Assembly (NCBI GenBank): GCA_937931645.1
Contig: CALHAR010000005.1
Coordinates: forward strand, 186,001-250,000
Direction: 5' to 3'
Length of the DNA: 64,000 nt
DNA from: an uncultured Alphaproteobacteria bacterium
Lineage (GTDB): Bacteria > Pseudomonadota > Alphaproteobacteria > Micavibrionales > Micavibrionaceae
Of this stretch, positions 1 through 8,517 are shown piece by piece. Every line of letters starts with the position of its first letter. Position 1 is the stretch's first letter. A model generated the notes under the pieces. That model saw only the letters and a program-made list of their open reading frames with translations, had not been told where the DNA came from and did no database searches. Position numbers and translations under genes: made by a program.

Positions 1-29
1 TAAAATCCATACGGATTAGATGGTTTTTT

Positions 30-1073
30 CTAACGTTTTAAATCTATCACCAAACGTTGATTAGAGACTTCCTTGTCAGGTGCAAGGTAGAAATCTTTTA
101 AGATTGATGTTGATTTATTGAGCTTGAACTCTAACACGCTGCCTGCGCCAACTTTGTTTTGTTTGATGGTTTTAAGGAGAGCAGAAGCACGAGCATAGCG
201 GTTGAGGTTGGCGTTAATAGACCCTTCAGGGAATCTTAAGAGCATAAGCTTGTTCTCATTATCAACTTCAATATCATAATCTACCTTACGCTTTGTTTCA
301 AAAACGATACGTGTTTTACCGTTATGGTCGCCTATACGGATTTTAGAAATTAAATCATCAGCTGTCGAGTTAGAGGCAGATTTTATATTGACTGTTTTTT
401 GAGGGGGGCTATTTACTTGGTTTTTTGTATGAGGGGCAGGAGCTGTTTTTAGCATTGTATCTTGAAGTTTTTCGTCTGTTGTCAGTGTTTCTTCGGTGAC
501 CTTTATTTCTTCTTCGATAACTTGCGCTTCTTCAATAAAATTTTGCTTCCTATTTTCTTTTTCATCATAGACGCCCTTATTGATAAGCTCTTCTAATTGA
601 AATGTAAGCGCATCAAGCTCCCCTTCAATACCGATTAACTTTGTGATAGATGGAGACATTCTATTGAGAGTGTCGGAAATTCTTTGAACATGATCTTCAA
701 TACGCTGAAATCTATCTTCGTTTGTTTTGGTAGTTTCTGTGAAAAGCTGATTGGGATTTTTGTTCGTTTCTTGATCTTTTGGATTGTTCAACGCGACAGG
801 GTTTACGGTAAACTTACCCTCATCTGACGCAGAGGTGCTGTCCGCAATATCACGAACCTTTTCAATCGAAATATTGGGTGCGGTATTTTGACGGGCAAAG
901 GGAGGCTTGCTCACAACTGTTTTTTCAGTGCTGCGTTTAAAGTCTGGGTAGATTTTATCATAGACATAGTCGCACCCTGTGATGTTTAGCAAAGCCAAAC
1001 ATAGCGGTAATATCATCCATATTTTCTTATGCTTTCCCCTTAGAAGACAAGAAGAAAGCGCGTTTCTGATCAT
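30..1073 (-). CDS. Predicted lipoprotein with coiled-coil middle and AMIN-like C-terminal domain
   Basis: A 347-residue predicted outer-envelope lipoprotein. The N-terminus has a basic stretch, a hydrophobic segment and a lipobox (ITGC, Cys at about residue 34), so signal peptidase II processing is expected. A start at the internal Met20 would give a more usual signal length. The middle (about 115-200) is Glu/Lys/Thr-rich with heptad-like regions, consistent with a coiled coil or linker. The last 110 residues have alternating beta-strand character, with KTRIVFETKRKVDYDI near the start of the block and LVIDLKR at the end. This resembles the AMIN domain that targets envelope proteins to peptidoglycan or secretin complexes. 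It lies last in the minus-strand fibre locus, 113 bases beyond the DUF4402 gene. A weak hairpin at 4-17 follows its stop. The AMIN assignment is by pattern only, and a role in anchoring the fibre is inference. Confidence 0.6.
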   Translation of the reverse strand: MIRNALSSCLLRGKHKKIWMILPLCLALLNITGCDYVYDKIYPDFKRSTEKTVVSKPPFARQNTAPNISIEKVRDIADSTSASDEGKFTVNPVALNNPKDQETNKNPNQLFTETTKTNEDRFQRIEDHVQRISDTLNRMSPSITKLIGIEGELDALTFQLEELINKGVYDEKENRKQNFIEEAQVIEEEIKVTEETLTTDEKLQDTMLKTAPAPHTKNQVNSPPQKTVNIKSASNSTADDLISKIRIGDHNGKTRIVFETKRKVDYDIEVDNENKLMLLRFPEGSINANLNRYARASALLKTIKQNKVGAGSVLEFKLNKSTSILKDFYLAPDKEVSNQRLVIDLKR

Positions 1074-1186
1074 AGAAATCGCCCTTTAGAAATTTAGCCT
1101 GCCAGGAAGGCAAGACTAACCCATTCCGATTATTGGGTGATTTGCTGAATCTGTCAAATATATAGAGGATTTAAATGATATAAATA

Positions 1187-1669
1187 TTAAGGGGTGACGG
1201 TTATGCTGAATGTCCCATTATAGGTTACATCCGTATGTGTCACGCCGCCGCCATCACTGGTTAGAACGGCGCCGACATCAAAGGTTACAGATCCTGTGCC
1301 GTCCGTAATAATGGTCGCGGGGTCGGTAAATGTACTGCTGGTGGCGAAATTGGCCGATCCAAAGCCGACAGGGTCGACACTTGTTGTACCAACGGACACG
1401 GTTAGTGGGGTCGCCGGTGGGTAGCCATCTACGGTTACATTGCCCATTTCTGGATCAATAAAGAAGATATACTCGGCATCTGCGGAAAATCCACCACCTG
1501 ATAATAGGGTGATAACGCGCGGCGCTGTGTTATCGGCAAGCACGAAGCGACCAAAATCAAGCGGTTGATTGATAGTAATGGTCTGTGCCTGCGCTGGAGC
1601 TACTATCGATAGCAGCGCTAGAAGCAGTAAAGGGAAAAGTAAAAATCTAACGCTGAATAGTAATTTCAT
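1187..1669 (-). CDS. DUF4402-type secreted protein, putative fibre subunit 1
   Basis: A 160-residue secreted protein. Residues 1-29 form a clear Sec signal peptide ending APAQAQ. The mature part begins with a strand ending LDFGRFV and finishes with DVTYNGTFSITVTP; both ends match the DUF4402 pattern (an early 'LxFGxi' strand and a terminal 'YxGtfxvtvxY/P' strand). Composition is rich in Thr, Gly, Val and Asp with no Cys, as expected of all-beta surface subunits. Its start overlaps the end of the chaperone gene by 23 bases, so the two are probably co-transcribed and translationally coupled. Family knowledge: DUF4402 genes often sit beside PapD-like chaperones and usher-like genes. Inference: it is the fibre or tip subunit handled by that chaperone. 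The final residues could act as a donor or edge strand, but this has not been shown. Confidence 0.7.
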   Translation of the reverse strand: MKLLFSVRFLLFPLLLLALLSIVAPAQAQTITINQPLDFGRFVLADNTAPRVITLLSGGGFSADAEYIFFIDPEMGNVTVDGYPPATPLTVSVGTTSVDPVGFGSANFATSSTFTDPATIITDGTGSVTFDVGAVLTSDGGGVTHTDVTYNGTFSITVTP

Positions 1670-2456
1670 CTAAAATTTTCCCTTTATTAACTTCGTCGCT
1701 ATACCGAACGAGAAGTGTTCCTTTTCCTATAGGCATTTCATTAAGCGAAATTTTAAAATGCCGCGTATCTATTTCCGTAAATACATTAGCATTAGAAACG
1801 AGACCTATTTTTTTATTCTTGCCGCCTTCAGGTTGCCAAAAAACTTCTAACCGACCAATCGTGCTGGCTTGACCTTCTCTTGCGATATCTAGTTTTAGTT
1901 GTGGTTGTTTGTTTTCTTCTTGCCCAGCCGGGATAAGCTGAGTGTTACTAATCTTTGCTTGGCTTGTAACGTTGCCGTGTCTCACAATCACTGGAATTGT
2001 GACACCAACATTTAAGACAACACTTATGGTATCATTAGTGTTTTCACGTTCGTCATCTTGGATGAGGCGTATAGCTTTGGCATGAAACCTATACTCACCT
2101 TCGGCTAAATCGGCAGGTTTTCTGACAGATAGCCTGACTTTTTGCCGCCCACCAGGCTCAAGGCTGAATTGTCTAGGAGAAAAACGTATTGTTTTCTCAG
2201 GATCAAAATTAGGGTTTAATGGGACTTCAAGCTCTTTATAAACCCCGTTTTCACTTTGTTCAAAGCTAACGAGTTCAATACGAAAAGTACCTTTAATATT
2301 CTGTAGATTTAAAACTGTAAATTCACCACTGCGCTCACGTGGTTCAATAACAACCTTTTGTGGCACTATATCAAGGCGTGCTTGGGACGTAGACGGGATA
2401 ATAAAACTGAAAATTAAAATAAGAGAAAAAAATATTTTTTTCATAGTGACTTTCAT
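1647..2456 (-). CDS. PapD-like periplasmic fimbrial chaperone
   Basis: A periplasmic chaperone-type protein of about 269 residues with a signal peptide (MKKIFFSLILIFSF then cleavage near SQA). The mature N-terminal domain (about 25-150) has the immunoglobulin-like PapD pattern, with RLDIVPQKVVIEPRERSGEF as the first strands and FSPRQFSLEPGGRQKVRLSV as the conserved 'P-R-x-F-x-L-x-P-G-x-x-Q' strand. A second beta domain follows. The open frame extends upstream to 2510, but the start at 2456 is preferred because GGA lies 7 bases before it. The next in-frame ATG is at 2444. Such chaperones complete the fold of subunits by donor-strand complementation and hand them to an outer-membrane usher. It sits between two DUF4402 subunit genes and opposite an usher-like gene, which fits that role. 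The family call is firm; specificity for the neighbouring subunits is inferred. Confidence 0.8.
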   Translation of the reverse strand: MKVTMKKIFFSLILIFSFIIPSTSQARLDIVPQKVVIEPRERSGEFTVLNLQNIKGTFRIELVSFEQSENGVYKELEVPLNPNFDPEKTIRFSPRQFSLEPGGRQKVRLSVRKPADLAEGEYRFHAKAIRLIQDDERENTNDTISVVLNVGVTIPVIVRHGNVTSQAKISNTQLIPAGQEENKQPQLKLDIAREGQASTIGRLEVFWQPEGGKNKKIGLVSNANVFTEIDTRHFKISLNEMPIGKGTLLVRYSDEVNKGKILDEITIQR

Positions 2457-2528
2457 GGTGATTTCCATATGGGTTACGTGTGTTTTAAGTATTTTATGAT
2501 GATGTAACATAGCTGATATTGAAGCAAT

Positions 2529-2557
2529 AAAAAACCCCGCATTATTGCGGGGCTTTT
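2529..2557 (-). terminator. Rho-independent terminator after the second DUF4402 gene
   Basis: A GC-rich inverted repeat CCCCGC / GCGGGG with a short ATTATT loop is flanked by A5 on one side and T5 on the other. Read on the minus strand it is a stem followed by a run of T. It lies between the DUF4402 gene (stop at 2578) and the chaperone, so it should end or attenuate transcription between the major-subunit gene and chaperone/subunit 1. The flanking A and T runs mean it could act in both directions. Confidence 0.85.
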
Positions 2558-2577
2558 TGTAAATTATTTGTTATGTC

Positions 2578-3171
2578 TTAGTAACTGATGACAACGTCAT
2601 AAGATCCCGCATATGTTGCATCTGTATAAGGAGCAGCGGCGACAGTTGTTGTTGTAATAGTGGCACCAATATCAAGGGTGTTTGTACCCCCACCAAAGGC
2701 CGCATCATATGTTTCGGTAAACGGCGTACCGATAACCTGTGCAGCAGGACCACCGCCATTATAGCTTGTAAAGAACTGGTCAAGAACAAAGCTTTCCGCT
2801 CCTGAGAAAGGGTCGACTTTGTTGTTGATGTTAATGTTTAATGTTGCGCCATCTGCCGCAGCACTAATTTCAACAGTACCTTGTGAAACACTTGTTCCAT
2901 CAACGATAGCCGTTTGAGCAGGAACACCAGTTGACGCTGTTGTTGCGACACCAAGTGTATCAACCGTAACAGTCGCTGTATTGACAGTATCAGACACCGC
3001 GACAATTGTACCGAAGTTTAATTGATTAGGTGTTGCCAATGTAATCGTGTTTTGTACGACCGCTGTTGCTGTCATATTTGCCGTTTGAGCATTTGCCGTT
3101 GTTGCATAAGCACCAAGGGTTAAGGCACAAGCCGCCATTATAATTTTGTGAGATTTGATAAGACCTTGCAT
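2578..3171 (-). CDS. DUF4402-type secreted protein, putative major fibre subunit
   Basis: A 197-residue secreted protein. The signal peptide (MQGLIKSHKIIMAACALTL, cleavage near ANAQT) is preceded by a strong GGAAGGAAGT ribosome site. The mature protein shows NQLNFGTIV near its start and DATYAGSYDVVISY at its end, the DUF4402 hallmarks, and is dominated by Thr, Ala, Val, Asn and Gly with no Cys. It is longer than subunit 1 (160 residues) and sits first in its transcript with a terminator straight after it. Inference: a major subunit made in excess over the downstream chaperone and minor subunit. It is divergent from the usher-like gene across an AT-rich 295-base gap. Family membership is fairly sure; the role as major subunit is inferred only from position and terminator. 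Confidence 0.72.
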   Translation of the reverse strand: MQGLIKSHKIIMAACALTLGAYATTANAQTANMTATAVVQNTITLATPNQLNFGTIVAVSDTVNTATVTVDTLGVATTASTGVPAQTAIVDGTSVSQGTVEISAAADGATLNININNKVDPFSGAESFVLDQFFTSYNGGGPAAQVIGTPFTETYDAAFGGGTNTLDIGATITTTTVAAAPYTDATYAGSYDVVISY

Positions 3172-3266
3172 AACTAGGACTTCCTTCCTTGTTAGTTTTA
3201 AAATATGTAAAGCATTACTTTGCTTTTATTGATTTTGATATTACATGCTGTAAATCTATGAGTACA

Positions 3267-3287
3267 TTATCACATAAATTGTGTTAA
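3267..3287. promoter_or_regulatory. 21-bp operator-like palindrome in the divergent fibre promoter region
   Basis: TTA-n-CACA-n5-TGTG-n-TAA reads the same on both strands apart from the centre and two positions. It lies in the 295-base gene-free stretch (3172-3466) between the divergent subunit and usher genes. That stretch is otherwise very AT-rich and holds no believable open frame. A dyad of this size suits a dimeric regulator controlling both directions. No regulator can be assigned from sequence. Confidence 0.4.
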
Positions 3288-3466
3288 AGCATTATTAACT
3301 TATCTAAAATTTTATAATTATTTTAACAGATAATTAATCGTAGTTTTTTAATCACAAAATTAATTGTTTGATGTTGCGGAATAATGTAAGCTGAAAACCT
3401 ATATAATCTGTGGCTTTTCGGCGCTTTGAATGTCTTTGTTGTCAATGGCCTAACGAAAAATAACTT

Positions 3467-6400
3467 ATGAAAAAGTATTATCAAAACAGTTTTGCTTTTT
3501 ATTTATTGCTTCTTGTGATGGTTACAATGGTAACGCCTCACCATGTTTCTTACGCGTCTGAATCAGTAATAATAAATAAAACAGGGTTGGCAGAAGGGGA
3601 GAATTTACTCTTACGTCCTAAGGTAGGGCGTATCGTTTATGAGTATGATATTTATACGCTTATTCAGGATGATAAACTTTATTATTCCTTAGCAGACATG
3701 ATTGATATTTTAGAGTTCGCTGTTGATTTTGATGAGGCATCAGGTCAGGGGCAAGGCTGGTTCTTACGCGAAGACTGGAAAGTCTTTATTGATTTGAAAA
3801 ACAATCAGATTGTTTCCAGAGACCAAGTTTATAATCTAACCGCAGATAATAAAGTAACCAGAGAAGATATTTCATTTATTGAGCAAGATGTTTTAGCGCA
3901 GATATTTAATATGCAGTTTAAGGCGGATACAGCGCAGCAATATTTAGAAATTGATAGTCCATATCCTCTGGCAGGTGTTGCCCGCTATTACCGCCAGAAC
4001 AAAAAACGAAGAGATAATAGCTCAACAAGTGTTGCGCAATTACCGCGCCAGAAAACCCAATATGATTGGTTTGATATTAATACAGCCGATATTCGTTTGG
4101 GGACACGCTTTAGGCGCAGGTCGGGTGAGGATTCTACGACGTTTCAGACAGGAAGTTTGGCGCTCGAAGGGCAGCTTTTAAAACATCAAGCCTATGTGCT
4201 AGGGACAGTCGATAATAATGGTCAATCAGATAGTGTTGTTGCCCGCCTTTCTAAGAGAGATGAAGATGCGGTTTTGCTGGGCCCTTTAAAGGCGCGTAGC
4301 TATACCATTGGTGACACGGATTTAACGGACTTACCCTTGACGGGGGATTCCCGTCAGGAGTTGGGGTTTCATGTGAGTAATAGTACGCTTGATAATGTTC
4401 AGTTCCAAACAACAGACATAAGCGGTGATACACTACCTGGATGGGATGTCGAATTATACCGTAATGGTATTTTGGTATCTTCGGTTGTTATTGGAAATGA
4501 CGGATTTTATGAGTTTGCAGATGTGCAACTTTTTGGCGGTGATAATGAATTTGAATTATTCTTTTATGGTCCACAAGGGGAAATCCGTAATCGTGAATTA
4601 AATGTTCCTGTGACGGCGGCGTTATTGGCGGCGCAAGATAACACGTATGATGTGTCGGTTTCTTTAACCGAAACCAGAACCTTTCAAAGAAATAGAGACA
4701 ATGATGTTGATCGTGAATCTCCGCATGTTGTGGCGCGTTATAATAAAGTCCTGGGAAATACGCTGGCTTATCTTGGCGTGCGTAATAGGGACATTGAAGG
4801 GGATAATAAAACATTTTTGGGAACAGGATTTACGGGGCTGTTTAAGAACACCATTATTGACGGAAATTTTGGGATTGATGATGATGCCAATACGGCCGTT
4901 GAATTATCGGTTAGAAAAAATATTAATGATTGGAATCTTTCTTTAAGCGGTCTTGTGCAAGATGAAGATTATATTGTTGATGAGGTTGAAACACCAAGAA
5001 CGTTGATTATTGCTGCGAATGCTCAAAAATCTTTTATTCCTACTGTCGGTACGCGTAGTAGCGTTTTTGCCAATGCGCAATATTCAGAAACATCAGATAA
5101 TAGAAGCCAAACAAACGGAAATTTAGGCGCAAGTTTTCAAAAGGGTAGATTAAACTTTAGTGATAGTTTTTCATACGATAGAACAGATCAGTTATTTGGG
5201 GCGGAAAATGATCGCTTAGATAATAACTTTGCCGTACGTGGAAATTTTGGAAAGTATTTTTTCCGTGCGGGTGTTGATTATAATATTAGACCAACATCTG
5301 AAGTTGATCGTTATTTTTCACAAATTAACTATTACCCAACACCGTATCTTTCTGGTGATTTAAGGTTGGATCACGCGCCAAACCGTGATTTTACCGAAAT
5401 GCGTTTGGGGCTTAACTATGTGAATCAATATTACCGTAGCTCACCCTTTATTGAAATTGATAGTGATGACGAAGTCGTCCTTGGGTTTAATCTAAACTTG
5501 AATATTGTTGATACACCGAATGACGTAAAACCAGTTGTGACGAGCGACCGTATTGTTGGGCGCGGCTTGGTCTCTTCGTTTGTATTTCATGATAAAAATG
5601 GTAATAACATTTTCGATAGTGGTGATGAAGCCTTGCCAGATGTGACTGTTGAAAGTGTGAATGTTAGACGGCGCGCGGCGACAGATAAAAAAGGGTATTC
5701 ATTAATCAATGACTTACCGACAACGCGGGCAACGGATATTCAGTTAGATAATTTAAGTTTGCCTGATCCGTATATGATAGCCGCAACCGACGGCGTGTCT
5801 ATTTTTCCAGATGCGGGAGAAATTGTTGAGTTAAATTTCCCTGTTCATATGTCAGGGGAAATTGATGGAACTGTGGCTGTTCGTGATAAAGAAGGTGAGC
5901 TTAAACCTTTAAAGAGAGCCGATATCTTACTGTATCCTGTTGGTGCCAAGAAAACGAAAGAAATAAAAGTTGAAGCGGCCTTTGATGGTTTTTATGTCGC
6001 CTCACAAGTGCCACCAGGGCAATATGTGATGGTGGTGAGTAATGAGACAGCAAAACGGGCGCGAGCAGGACTGCCGCCGCCGCGTTTGGTTGATATTGGT
6101 TATGGTGGTGAAGTTATTTACGGCAGTAATTTTGAGCTGGATAAGGCGGCTGTTAATGTACCAATTCATGTTGTTTATAATAAAAACTCATCTTCTGAAA
6201 TTATGTACGCTCTAAAAACGCCTGAGCAACAACAAACTAAATTATTACGTTTGTTTAGAAAATTGAAGAATCAGAATAACGAGACAGATATTTTTGCAGG
6301 GTTAGAGGAAATGTCTAATGATGAAGCGGGGGCAAAGATATATAGATTATCGTCGAATGATTTAGATGCCAGCCATGGTAAGTGCCGCGAGTTGGCAGAA

Positions 6401-6490
6401 AATGCTATTCCTTGTGCCTTGCAAATTTATATTCCTTCAGCTGTTAAACCCATACAAACAGTACAAGCGGCGCAAACATTATTGCGTTAA
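3467..6490 (+). CDS. Usher-like outer-membrane protein with C-terminal Cna-B/SdrD-like domain
   Basis: A 1007-residue secreted protein with an N-terminal signal sequence ending near SYAS. After an N-terminal domain (about 35-170) comes a long region of alternating short strands typical of a large outer-membrane beta barrel. It carries usher-like landmarks: IGDTDLTDLP, a plug-like stretch with GWDVELYRNGILV then GFYEFADVQLFGGDNEFEL, and FYGPQGEIR. Near residue 700 it switches to a Cna-B/SdrD-type module (FHDKNGNNIFDSGDEALPDV, a calcium-loop-like pattern) and a second beta-sandwich segment. The only conspicuous cysteines (CRELAENAIPC) are close to the C-terminus. Classical FimD ushers are about 800-880 residues; this one is longer and divergent, so usher function is a strong guess rather than certain. 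No clear ribosome site precedes the ATG. The divergent chaperone and DUF4402 genes support a chaperone-usher role. Confidence 0.65.
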   Translation: MKKYYQNSFAFYLLLLVMVTMVTPHHVSYASESVIINKTGLAEGENLLLRPKVGRIVYEYDIYTLIQDDKLYYSLADMIDILEFAVDFDEASGQGQGWFLREDWKVFIDLKNNQIVSRDQVYNLTADNKVTREDISFIEQDVLAQIFNMQFKADTAQQYLEIDSPYPLAGVARYYRQNKKRRDNSSTSVAQLPRQKTQYDWFDINTADIRLGTRFRRRSGEDSTTFQTGSLALEGQLLKHQAYVLGTVDNNGQSDSVVARLSKRDEDAVLLGPLKARSYTIGDTDLTDLPLTGDSRQELGFHVSNSTLDNVQFQTTDISGDTLPGWDVELYRNGILVSSVVIGNDGFYEFADVQLFGGDNEFELFFYGPQGEIRNRELNVPVTAALLAAQDNTYDVSVSLTETRTFQRNRDNDVDRESPHVVARYNKVLGNTLAYLGVRNRDIEGDNKTFLGTGFTGLFKNTIIDGNFGIDDDANTAVELSVRKNINDWNLSLSGLVQDEDYIVDEVETPRTLIIAANAQKSFIPTVGTRSSVFANAQYSETSDNRSQTNGNLGASFQKGRLNFSDSFSYDRTDQLFGAENDRLDNNFAVRGNFGKYFFRAGVDYNIRPTSEVDRYFSQINYYPTPYLSGDLRLDHAPNRDFTEMRLGLNYVNQYYRSSPFIEIDSDDEVVLGFNLNLNIVDTPNDVKPVVTSDRIVGRGLVSSFVFHDKNGNNIFDSGDEALPDVTVESVNVRRRAATDKKGYSLINDLPTTRATDIQLDNLSLPDPYMIAATDGVSIFPDAGEIVELNFPVHMSGEIDGTVAVRDKEGELKPLKRADILLYPVGAKKTKEIKVEAAFDGFYVASQVPPGQYVMVVSNETAKRARAGLPPPRLVDIGYGGEVIYGSNFELDKAAVNVPIHVVYNKNSSSEIMYALKTPEQQQTKLLRLFRKLKNQNNETDIFAGLEEMSNDEAGAKIYRLSSNDLDASHGKCRELAENAIPCALQIYIPSAVKPIQTVQAAQTLLR

Positions 6491-6557
6491 AGCTTGCATC
6501 GGCTTAAGCTAAGCTCGAATTTAATATGATTTAACCCTTTGTGAAAAATTACCCCTT

Positions 6558-8504
6558 ATGTGCGGCATAGCAGGATTTTATAGCGTCAAAGCAGATCAAA
6601 ACAGGCAAGAAAGCTTGGATATTGCGCAAAATATGCAGCGCTCTATTGCCCATCGTGGACCTGATCGCGGTGATATCTGGCAAGATGAAGAGAGCAGTCT
6701 GGCACTTATTCATCGCCGGTTGGCGATTATTGATTTAAGTGATGATGGCGCGCAACCGATGTTCTCACCCTCAAAGCGTTATATCGTGACCTTTAATGGT
6801 GAGATTTATAACTATCTTGATCTTCGCCGTGACCTAGAAGCGCAAGGTGTGAAATTTAAAGGTGCGTCCGATACCGAGGTTATGTTGGCGGGGTTTGACC
6901 AATGGGGCATTGAAAAAACATTATCTGCATTAAATGGTATGTTTGCCTTTGTGCTTTATGACCGTCGTGAAAAATACCTTCATTTTGGCCGTGACCGTTT
7001 TGGTAAAAAACCACTTTATATAGGGTGGGTTGATAAGGCGTTGGTTTTTTCTTCTGAATTAAAAACCTTTCATAGCTACCCCAATTTTTCCCGTCAAATC
7101 AATCAAGATGTTTTGGCGTTATATATGAAGTACGGATATGTACATGCGCCGCATTCTATCTTTAAAAATGTATGGCAATTGCTTCCTGCTTCTATTTTGT
7201 CGCTTGATTTATCGAACGTTAAAGCCGATGAAAATTTAGCCACAAAAATGAAAACCTACTGGTCATTAAAAGACGTAGCACAAGAAGGAAGACAGAAGCC
7301 CGTTAAAAAGTCAGATGTGATACTGATCGATGAATTTGAAGGAAAACTAATCAAAGCGGTTGAGTCACGAATGATATCTGATGTGCCTTTGGGGGCGTTC
7401 CTGTCAGGTGGTATTGACTCGTCTAGCGTTGTGGCGTTGATGCAAAAAAACTCTCAAACAGCTGTAAAAACGTTTTCTGCGGGGTTTGAACAAGAAGGAT
7501 TTAACGAGGCGGAATATGCGAAGAAAGTGGCCAACCATTTAGGAACAGATCATCATGAATTTTATTGTTCAGACCAAGATGCATTGAATGTTATTCCAAA
7601 TTTAGCCAATATTTATGATGAACCTTTTGCCGATCAATCACAGATACCTACTTTCTTAATTTCCGCGTTGGCACGCGACCATGTTACCGTTGTTTTAACG
7701 GGTGATGGTGGTGATGAAATTTTAGGGGGGTATGACCGTCATACAAAAATACCTGCTTTGTGGAATAAAGTCAGTTGGATGCCAAAGAATGTGCGTCAAG
7801 CCTTGTGCGGTACACTGAATATGCTACCTGAAGAATTTTACGGACAGTTTAAATCTAACAATCCAAATTTTGGACGACAAGTTAAACGCGCCTTATCTCT
7901 GATGGGGGTGAATAATGCTGAAACTATCTATGATGCGTTGGTGAGTGGTTGGGTCGGTGTCGATAGTGCTGTCTTGGGCGGTAATATGCCCAACATTCCT
8001 CTACATGATAAAGCGCAATGGCCGGATAATTTAAATTTCCTCGAACAAATGATTTTTGGCGACACGCTATCTTATCGTCCTAATGATTTAATGGTGAAGA
8101 CAGATAGGGCGAGTATGGCCGTAGGGTTAGAGGCGCGCGCGCCGCTGATGGATTATGAATTGGCTGAATATTCTTGGCGTTTACCGCAACATATGAAGGT
8201 TCAAAATGGTAAGGGTAAGTATATTTTACGCGAGGTTTTAAAGCGTCATATCCCTGAAGAGCTGTACGAACGCCCCAAAATGGGGTTTTCTGTCCCCTTA
8301 AATGAGTGGTTGCGAGGGCCGTTGAATGAATGGGCAAATGCGTTATTAGAGCCATCACGCCTTAAAAGACAGGGGTTGCTTAATGTTGATATGATAACTG
8401 CGCAGTGGAAAGACTTTCAGGATAATCAAGCTTTCCAAAATGTTCGTAAAGATTTATGGTCAATATTAATGTTTCAGGCTTGGTACGACCAGTGGATGAA
8501 GTAA
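6558..8504 (+). CDS. asnB: Asparagine synthase (glutamine-hydrolysing), AsnB type
   Basis: A 648-residue AsnB-family enzyme that makes asparagine or transfers glutamine-derived ammonia to a carboxylate, using ATP. It starts MCGIAGF, so Cys2 is the glutaminase nucleophile after Met removal. The N-terminal class II amidotransferase domain has SIAHRGPD and FNGEIYN. The synthase domain carries the PP-loop SGGIDSSS near residue 282 and GDGGDEILGGYDRH near 385. Length fits the 600-650-residue subgroup. AsnB paralogues are common in exopolysaccharide and O-antigen loci, where some amidate sugar acids. The next gene, an epimerase, follows after 13 bases with a GGGAGA ribosome site. True asparagine synthesis versus a polysaccharide-modifying role cannot be decided here. 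Confidence 0.9.
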   Translation: MCGIAGFYSVKADQNRQESLDIAQNMQRSIAHRGPDRGDIWQDEESSLALIHRRLAIIDLSDDGAQPMFSPSKRYIVTFNGEIYNYLDLRRDLEAQGVKFKGASDTEVMLAGFDQWGIEKTLSALNGMFAFVLYDRREKYLHFGRDRFGKKPLYIGWVDKALVFSSELKTFHSYPNFSRQINQDVLALYMKYGYVHAPHSIFKNVWQLLPASILSLDLSNVKADENLATKMKTYWSLKDVAQEGRQKPVKKSDVILIDEFEGKLIKAVESRMISDVPLGAFLSGGIDSSSVVALMQKNSQTAVKTFSAGFEQEGFNEAEYAKKVANHLGTDHHEFYCSDQDALNVIPNLANIYDEPFADQSQIPTFLISALARDHVTVVLTGDGGDEILGGYDRHTKIPALWNKVSWMPKNVRQALCGTLNMLPEEFYGQFKSNNPNFGRQVKRALSLMGVNNAETIYDALVSGWVGVDSAVLGGNMPNIPLHDKAQWPDNLNFLEQMIFGDTLSYRPNDLMVKTDRASMAVGLEARAPLMDYELAEYSWRLPQHMKVQNGKGKYILREVLKRHIPEELYERPKMGFSVPLNEWLRGPLNEWANALLEPSRLKRQGLLNVDMITAQWKDFQDNQAFQNVRKDLWSILMFQAWYDQWMK

Positions 8505-8517
8505 GGGAGACGTCACT

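Noticed and set aside
1119-1138. ACCCA / TGGGT hairpin between the lipoprotein and subunit 1 genes
   Set aside because: Five-base stem with a ten-base loop and no T-run; too weak to call a terminator.
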